Origin: Chimonanthus salicifolius
Lineage: Eukaryota; Streptophyta; Magnoliopsida; Laurales; Calycanthaceae
DNA length: 64,000 nt
Assembly (NCBI GenBank): GCA_013350335.1
Contig: CM023540.1
Location: 53,940,905-54,004,904, forward strand
Direction of reading: 5' to 3'
In this document: positions 58,701 through 64,000 of the stretch, in pieces
Position numbering within the stretch: position 1 is the stretch's first letter
How the letters are laid out: every line of letters starts with the position of its first letter
Notes under the pieces: model-generated
What the model was told of the DNA's origin: nothing
Databases searched by the model: none
The model's input: the letters and a program-made list of their open reading frames with translations, nothing else
Position numbers and translations under genes: made by a program

Positions 58701-60497
58701 CATGAACGCCTCTATCCTACGCATGATCTTGAACTAGCCGCAGTGGTCTTCGCTCTCAAAAGCTGGAGACATTATCTTTATGGCGAGAAGTTTGAAGTGT
58801 ATTCTGATCATAAGAGTTTGAAATATTTATTTGATCAGAAGGAGCTTAATCTAAGGCAGCGCAGATGGATGGAGTATCTGGCGGATTATGAGTTCGAACT
58901 TCGATACCATCCAGGCAAGGCAAACAAGGTGGCTGATGCTCTTAGCCGCATATCACATGCATCCATGGCATATCTGATCAGAACCGAGTGGGAGATGTTG
59001 AATACCATTCGAGAGTTCAATCTATACATTACAAACCGTGGAGTTTTGCACAATTTAATCATACGGTCCAATATAGTCACCAAGATTGAACAAGAACAAA
59101 GAGCAGATCCGGAAGTGGAGGACATTTGGGCCAGGATGTCTACTGGCACCGTTGTACCGGAATGGGAACTACGACCAGGACAGGGTCTTGTATTCCGGGG
59201 AAGAACTTATGTGCCAAAGAGTTGCAGGAAAGAGCTAATGATTGAGGCACATCAATCCAAGTTCTCTATTCATCCGGGTAGCACCAAAATGTATCACGAT
59301 CTAAAGAGGCATTATTGGTGGCATGGACTAAAAAGGGATGTGGCGGAATTCGTGGCACACTGTCTAACTTGTCAACAAGTTAAGACTGAACACCAAAAGC
59401 CACCAGGGTTGCTCAAACCCTTAGCCGTGCCAGAATGGAAATGGGAACATATTTCCATGGACTTTGTATCCGGGTTGCCGAGGTCTTCAAAGGGTAATGA
59501 CGCCATTTGGGTCGTAGTCGACCGGCTGACCAAGTCTGCACATTTCATTCCTATCAAGATGACGGATTCGTCTGAGACGTTGGGTCGGCGTTATATTAAA
59601 GAAATCATTCGACTACATGGTATTCCCCGAACGATAGTATCGGACAGAGATGGCCGTTTTACCGGCAGAGTATGGCAAAGCATGCAGACAGCCATGGGGA
59701 CTGAGCTATTGACTAGCACCGCATTCCATCCACAGACTGATGGTCAGTCTGAAAGAACAATACAAACCTTGGAAGACATGCTGAGAGCGTGTATGTTAGA
59801 TTTCAAAGGAGGATGGGAGGACCACTTACCATTGGTGGAGTTCTCCTATAATAACAGCTATCAGGCAAGCCTTCAAATGGCTCCTTATGAGGCTTTATAT
59901 GGTAGACCGTGTAGGTCACCGGTATGTTGGACAGAGGCAGGTGAGCCTGCATTGATCGGACCGGAACTAGTCGCAGAAACTACTGCACAAATTAAGTTGA
60001 TACGTCAACACTTGTTGACTGCACAGAGTCGGCAGAAGAGCTATGCTGATAAAAGGAGACGGTTTCTGGAATTTGAAGTGGGAGACTTGGTGTTTCTAAA
60101 AGTCTCACCACGAAAGGGACATATGAGGTTTGGTAAGAAAGGAAAACTGTCGCCAAGATATGTGGGACCGTTTTCCATCATAAGAAGGATGGGGGATGTA
60201 GCTTACCAATTAGCACTTCCGTCGCAATTAGCAGCTCTACACGATGTGTTCCACGTGTCGATGCTAAGGAAATACAATCCGGATCCGTCCCATGTTTTAA
60301 ATGTTCAAGATATTGAAGTACAAAGCGACGTGACGTACGTCGAGAAGCCAGTCAGGATAGTGGAGACCGAACAAAGGGTGTTGCGAAACAGAGCGATTCA
60401 GTTCGTAAAAGTGGTATGGGACCGTCATGGTGATGAAGAGGCCACATGGGAACTTGAATCGGAGATGAGAACAGCTCACCCCGAATTGTTTGTGTAA
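55767..60497 (+). CDS. Gag-Pol polyprotein with chromodomain (1576 aa)
   Basis: A single uninterrupted ORF. Gag: charged N-terminus (1-120), retrotrans_gag core [11 protein letters not shown]...AAKWWK...FLERYFPE...FERGL, and zinc knuckle [14 protein letters not shown] (396-409). Protease: [12 protein letters not shown]484. [36 protein letters not shown] and catalytic FIDD (803-806). RNase [11 protein letters not shown] (D952), YSDHKSL (D1014), VADALSR. Integrase: zinc-binding H1162, H1169, C1199, C1202; catalytic D1232, D1293, E1329 (35 residues between the last two); GPF/ALP...[10 protein letters not shown]-terminus. A chromodomain-like tail (about 1528-1570) follows, thought in this clade to guide integration to heterochromatin. 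All catalytic residues I can check are present, so it is probably active. Gag and Pol are not separated by a frameshift or stop, as is usual for this clade. Confidence 0.96.
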   Translation: MAPQKKVVKDLKGKEKVLPIGLGEGVSKRRTRQDDKKKDDVLIIPPQGKVVSRRKKASSEPDREQSVHDEERSIHEQPHSEEESHHSRREEEGSDPTNQQDDEEEYDSSYRREEEENSNMTVPFVPPELHSLVQAVVTSVLQQHLNGGGNMSENNDRNMVRDFQHQRPPYFKGREGPIAAENWLEKISHILTLLNIKSHAHKILLATSQLVDDAAKWWKVVEKQQALVPRRERVAMTWEQFSATFLERYFPEEERERQIQAFMMLVQGSMTVAEYHQEFLSLSIYAYYIVDTEYRKARKFERGLRPNIRAKVTVFKAATLAEVVSRATIVEQEMAEFARVDNRRAPSGRGGYQPNKKFRPNFSRPSPSVGSSGGFRPNQPTQSVAVTQASRGVNTCFHCDQPGHYKKDCPKLNRLSNSRGSFRPPARPAYSRGGRMQGRGGRRSNPAGAGRLFTLTSPEEEEEDHPVIQGMAAVSSSYAYALFDSGASHSFIAASFITATGTLVQRLATELTIVSPVGDSALGLICTAVNTELAGLRFEFNYLVLDMSEYDIIFGMDWLAKFHANIDCYGRRVTFKSPEGKQYIVRADKQSGLQEGLNHVVLNNITINKAPITELPEIVQEFGDVFPKELPGLPSMREINFEIRLYPGTTPVSLPHYRMAPAEMSELKKQIDELLRLGCIRNSTSSWGAPVLFVKKKDGSLRMCVDYRKLNQLTVRNKYPLPRIDDLFDQLRGSSHFSKIDLMSGYHQIRVREEDIEKTAFRTRYGLFEFVVMPFGLTNAPAVFMDLMNRIFRPYLDQFVIVFIDDILIYSKSQEEHAEHLRIVLNILRQNKLYAKASKCEFWLSQVNFLGHVISEEGIAVDPAKVTAVKDWKAPKNVTEIRSFLGLAGYYRKFIMDFSKLASPLTRLTQKGVKYEWSDLCNQRFEELKDRLTTAPILILPEKGKGYEVECDASGEGLGCVLSQNHRVVAYGSRQLKIHERLYPTHDLELAAVVFALKSWRHYLYGEKFEVYSDHKSLKYLFDQKELNLRQRRWMEYLADYEFELRYHPGKANKVADALSRISHASMAYLIRTEWEMLNTIREFNLYITNRGVLHNLIIRSNIVTKIEQEQRADPEVEDIWARMSTGTVVPEWELRPGQGLVFRGRTYVPKSCRKELMIEAHQSKFSIHPGSTKMYHDLKRHYWWHGLKRDVAEFVAHCLTCQQVKTEHQKPPGLLKPLAVPEWKWEHISMDFVSGLPRSSKGNDAIWVVVDRLTKSAHFIPIKMTDSSETLGRRYIKEIIRLHGIPRTIVSDRDGRFTGRVWQSMQTAMGTELLTSTAFHPQTDGQSERTIQTLEDMLRACMLDFKGGWEDHLPLVEFSYNNSYQASLQMAPYEALYGRPCRSPVCWTEAGEPALIGPELVAETTAQIKLIRQHLLTAQSRQKSYADKRRRFLEFEVGDLVFLKVSPRKGHMRFGKKGKLSPRYVGPFSIIRRMGDVAYQLALPSQLAALHDVFHVSMLRKYNPDPSHVLNVQDIEVQSDVTYVEKPVRIVETEQRVLRNRAIQFVKVVWDRHGDEEATWELESEMRTAHPELFV

Positions 60498-60544
60498 TTT
60501 AATTTGAGAACCCTACTTCACTCGATTTTCGGGACGAAAATTTT

Positions 60545-60554
60545 AAAAAGAGGG
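60545..60554 (+). promoter_or_regulatory. Polypurine tract
   Basis: AAAAAGAGGG ends six bases before the 3' LTR and would prime plus-strand DNA. It follows the 3' untranslated segment CGGGACGAAAATTTT typical of this clade. Confidence 0.8.
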
Positions 60555-60560
60555 TTATAT

Positions 60561-63500
60561 TGTAATACCCCAATTTCTCAATGAAGTGGAAAATTACCAA
60601 AATGCCCCTGAGTTGTTAAATTAATTATTTTGTGATGTTAAGTAAGGAAATAGTGGGGCCCATTGCTCAAAATAAAATCATATGAGCACATTATGAATGT
60701 TAAGTTTTATTGGTTGGGTAATTTTCATCATTTGGGTCAAAAATGGCTAAATGGGTCAAAGGGCCCAAATGGGGCCCATCGGGTCTTGCTGGGTTATTTG
60801 ACCGTTTTGTGATTTTAAATTAAAAGGGGTTAAGCCTATTTGATTGGAAATCAAGTGGAGGAAAAATGGGTAGGCTTGATCCATATGTAAAAACCAATTG
60901 GAAATGATCAAAATACCATAAATGGGTCATGTTGTCAAAAACGGGTCAAGGAGCTAAAAGTGGACCCAGCGGGTCGAGTTGACTATTGTTGACCGTGTGA
61001 ACCCTCAAGGGATCTCAAACACGAGTCAAATCAGTTGAGTGGGACTGAGGTGAGTTGGAATAAAATAAAAAGGTGAGTTAACTCATGTGCATTAAATGAA
61101 ATGCATTAAATGTGATGAGTTGGGTTGGAATAAAAATACCTTGAGTTGGGTGAGTCAAAATGGAAACCCATGGGACTGTAAATCAGTGAGTTCAAGTGGG
61201 AATTGGAAGAGTTTTGCCCAGCTTTAACCACCCAAACAAGTCCCACACGTTGGGGACTTGTTGGGGTGATTTTCATGATGGCATTTAAATGGGAATACAT
61301 GGGAATTGGATGAAATGCATGGGAGTGCCAAAGGGTGTGTTGGAAGTGCCAAGGGGTGCCTTGGATGGCACTCAATGCTCACCGTTTTGAGCAAGAAGTT
61401 ATGAGGAATTGAGAGGTTTTTTGGGGGCTGAAAAACAAAAGGAGTGATCACCCTCACTTGGCCGAATTCCACATTGCAAAAGCATTAGAATTCCATCTCC
61501 TTTCCCTCTCTCAAGAACACCTCCTTGGCCGAATTTTATCTTGGTGATTTCACCATTGGTTCATGCTTCTAATCAGCTGAGACAAAGGAAGAAAGAAGGA
61601 AGGAAACAAGAGGGAAGAAGGCAAGGAGCAAAGGCATAAGAAAAGCTTGGAATTTGGTAAGAATTCCTTACAATGTTATTTAATAAGTTAGATTAAGTGG
61701 AACATGAATTGGCCATGGAATGGCTGATTTTATCAAGGACCTAAGCCTTGGTTAAAGGTTGTCTTAAGTGGTAAACAAATCACATTGGGTTCGGCCAGTT
61801 TGGATGGCCGAACCCCATGACATTTGCTTGGGTATTTTGATGGTTTTTGGAGGCTAAAAACCATGCAAAAATGATGAACAATTGTATGTGTTTAGATGCA
61901 AGATAAAGGATTTTAAATCTTGGATTTGGATGGCATAATTCAGCCTTGGAATAGCCAAATGCATCAAGAGTCTAAACCATGGAAGAAGGTGTCAAAAGAA
62001 ATGAAAAGAGTTGGTTAATGGTTATGGTTTTTGAAATTTAAAACCATCCATTTGGGGACTGTTTTTACTTATTTTATTAAGATTTAAAATACATGCTTAA
62101 AGAGGGTTAAAACATGGGTTTGGATATCAGAAAAGGCTGAAGATATGTGGTCTAATCAGTGGAGTAAAATTGGAGAAGATGGACCATGGGATCGGCCATC
62201 TTGGATGGCCGAATCCCATGATATCATGTTGAAATCTTGATGATTTTTGTAGGATAAAACCATGCAAATGTTTTACTGTTTTGGATGATTAGATTAGACA
62301 TAAGATGACATGTTTAAGTGGTTCAAACCAAAGGCCATAGGGTTCGGCCAATGAGCATGGCCGAACCCCATGCAATGGTGTGATCATTTTGTGGTTAATG
62401 GTGATGGTTTTGAGAGATAAAAACCATACATTATCATGGAGTTTTTATGTGATTTACATGAAGATTATGTACTGATTTTGGTTGGCCAATATATGGCTGA
62501 ACCATGGTAATGTTATGGTTAAGTTACTGATCTAAAACAGTAGATTAAAACTGGAAAAATGGACCATGGGGATTGGCCATCTTGGATGGCCGAATCCCAT
62601 GAGGTATGATGGTTATTTGGACAAAATAATTAGATGGTTTTGAGAGGTTAAAGTGCAGCAATGATGTGCTGATTTTATATGAATAAGTGACACCAAAAAT
62701 ATGTATGAAAGACCAAAACATGGACTTAGGGTTCGGCCACCTTGGATGGCCGAACCCCATGTAAGTCTTTCATGTGTTTGGTGAGTTAAAAACCATATGA
62801 AGATATGGTGTTTTTATGGTAATAAATGGATTAATATGTTACTGTTTTGGTGGGTTAATATGCGGCTGAACCATGTTTAATTCATGGTTGAGTTAGCATG
62901 ATTAGACCCTGAGTGATCATGGTGTTGGTTGGATCAAGTGAACCCTAGGGTTCGGCTATGAGTATGGCCGAACCCCATGGGGCTGTTTTGAAATAAATGG
63001 GCTGTTTTGAATGGGAACTTATGGTTGTTTTAATTAAGGAGACATACATGATAATTATGGACTATGTAATCAACCATTGATGATGATGGAAAGTGGGATA
63101 AAAACCCATAGGATGTGGTTCGGCCAAGTAGTATGGCCGAACCCAATCAATGATTATTTGATAAGTTTGGAGATTAAAGTTGACGAATGAAGAACCCCAC
63201 AAGATGTTTGGGTCTTATATGTGAATGGATATTTAAATATTAGAATGATTTACTTATTGTTACATCACAAGGTGACGAGAGTTGAAGGAAGTACGAGTCG
63301 TGACCGAGTGAAGCTCAAAAAGGAACGGACACTTAATCAAAGTTTAAGTAGGTTTCCTACCTACTTGTAACCACGGTTTTTACCCAGTTTTACTTATGAT
63401 ACTCTTGTTTAATATATGTGTTTCAAATGATATCTTATGCATTAACAAATGGCATACAGGCATTGGCATCTCATGCATAGTCATGGGATAATGAATGAAG

Positions 63501-64000
63501 TTCTACAGTGATGGCTACAAATGTACATGATGGGGGTTGCTCATTGCATGTACATAGAAGAGATGAATGTTGTTGTAATTTACCTTGCCGGTGCATGGCA
63601 CGTCAAGTGATGGCTACGATGGTACATGATGGGGGTTGCTCATTACATGTACATCGCTTATAGAAGAGATGAAGGTGTGTTGTAATTTACCTTGTCGGTG
63701 CGAGGCACGTCAAGTGATGGCTATGAAAGTACATGATGGGGGATGCTCATTGCATGTGCATATTTCATAGCATTGTTTTACCTGTTTTGATGATCATGTA
63801 ATATGATATGTATATGCATGTTTTATATGCTAACATGTGGTAGCCCTGATTCGGGAACCTACTGGGCGCGTTGATCTAACGCCCTAATTCTATCCTCAGA
63901 GGAGATTGCAGGTACAAGCAAGGGGAAAGGGAAGGTCATTGACCAAGAGGGGAGCTGAGCCTAAGTGCTTAAATAATGGATTTGGATTACGTTTTATTAC
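60561..64000 (+). mobile_element. 3' LTR of the intact Tekay-type element (3440 of 3777 bp in window)
   Basis: Co-linear with 50838-54277 with no net insertion or deletion. The one difference I noticed is C at 51649 versus T at 61372. The palindrome array recurs at 61787-63145, the tandem block at 63510-63753 and the dyad at 63864-63884. Confidence 0.95.

Larger units (their letters stand above)
50838..64000 (+). mobile_element. Intact Tekay/Del-type chromovirus retrotransposon (3' end outside window)
   Basis: Order: 5' LTR, initiator-Met primer site, zinc-knuckle ORF, gag-pol-chromodomain ORF, polypurine tract, 3' LTR. The LTR offset is exactly 9723 bp along the visible 3' LTR, so the full element should end at 64337 (13.5 kb). 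No stop or frameshift is seen in either ORF. The clade call rests on gag-PR-RT-RH-INT order, very long LTRs and the C-terminal chromodomain-like [13 protein letters not shown]...VVW...EEATWELE. The left flank is GGATA; the right target duplication is not visible. Confidence 0.93.

Noticed and set aside
50838..64000. Integrated pararetrovirus
   Set aside because: The presence of LTRs, integrase and a chromodomain, and the absence of a movement protein, identify a Ty3/gypsy retrotransposon.

Overview
The window looks like nuclear DNA of a flowering plant with a large, repeat-rich genome. It is AT-rich and holds one spliced host gene, a TRICHOME BIREFRINGENCE-LIKE (TBL) O-acetyltransferase. Almost everything else is nested LTR retrotransposons (Ty1/copia, Athila-type Ty3/gypsy, Tekay/Del-type chromovirus) plus two hAT DNA transposons. 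I see no prokaryotic operon, rRNA, tRNA gene or CRISPR array. The species cannot be told from the sequence alone.

Layout: 1-2590 has no recognisable gene. 2590-4173 is a copia (SIRE/Maximus-like) LTR. 5846-18868 is the TBL gene with four exons; they join in frame to a 414-residue protein with GDS and DxxH motifs. Intron 3 (7582-18522, about 10.9 kb) is filled with an internally deleted copia element, a second copia element carrying two solo-LTR insertions, and a 1.03-kb non-autonomous hAT element. A 5.1-kb hAT element with a decayed transposase (19014-24137, perfect 8-bp target duplication) lies 145 bp after the TBL stop. 25790-27602 is a second SIRE-like LTR. 27603-42386 holds two decayed Athila-type elements joined head to tail with no LTR between them; the second carries a solo LTR (35668-38846) in its integrase region.

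42387-50837 is a stack of solo or partial LTRs of a Tekay-like group in both orientations, inserted into one another. The innermost and youngest insertion is an apparently intact Tekay-type element starting at 50838. It has a 3777-bp 5' LTR, an initiator-tRNA-Met primer site, an extra 161-residue zinc-knuckle ORF, a 1576-residue gag-pol-chromodomain ORF, a polypurine tract and a 3' LTR cut by the window end. Over the 3440 comparable bases the two LTRs keep perfect register. I noticed one substitution, so the insertion is very recent.

Most worth following: (1) each Tekay-like LTR carries an array of seven to nine ~29-bp perfect or near-perfect palindromes (GGGTTCGGCCA...TGGCCGAACCC) kept while the spacers diverge, plus a conserved 21-bp dyad and a tandem-repeat block at matching places; (2) the extra zinc-knuckle ORF upstream of gag; (3) an apparently functional host gene split by a nest of transposons.
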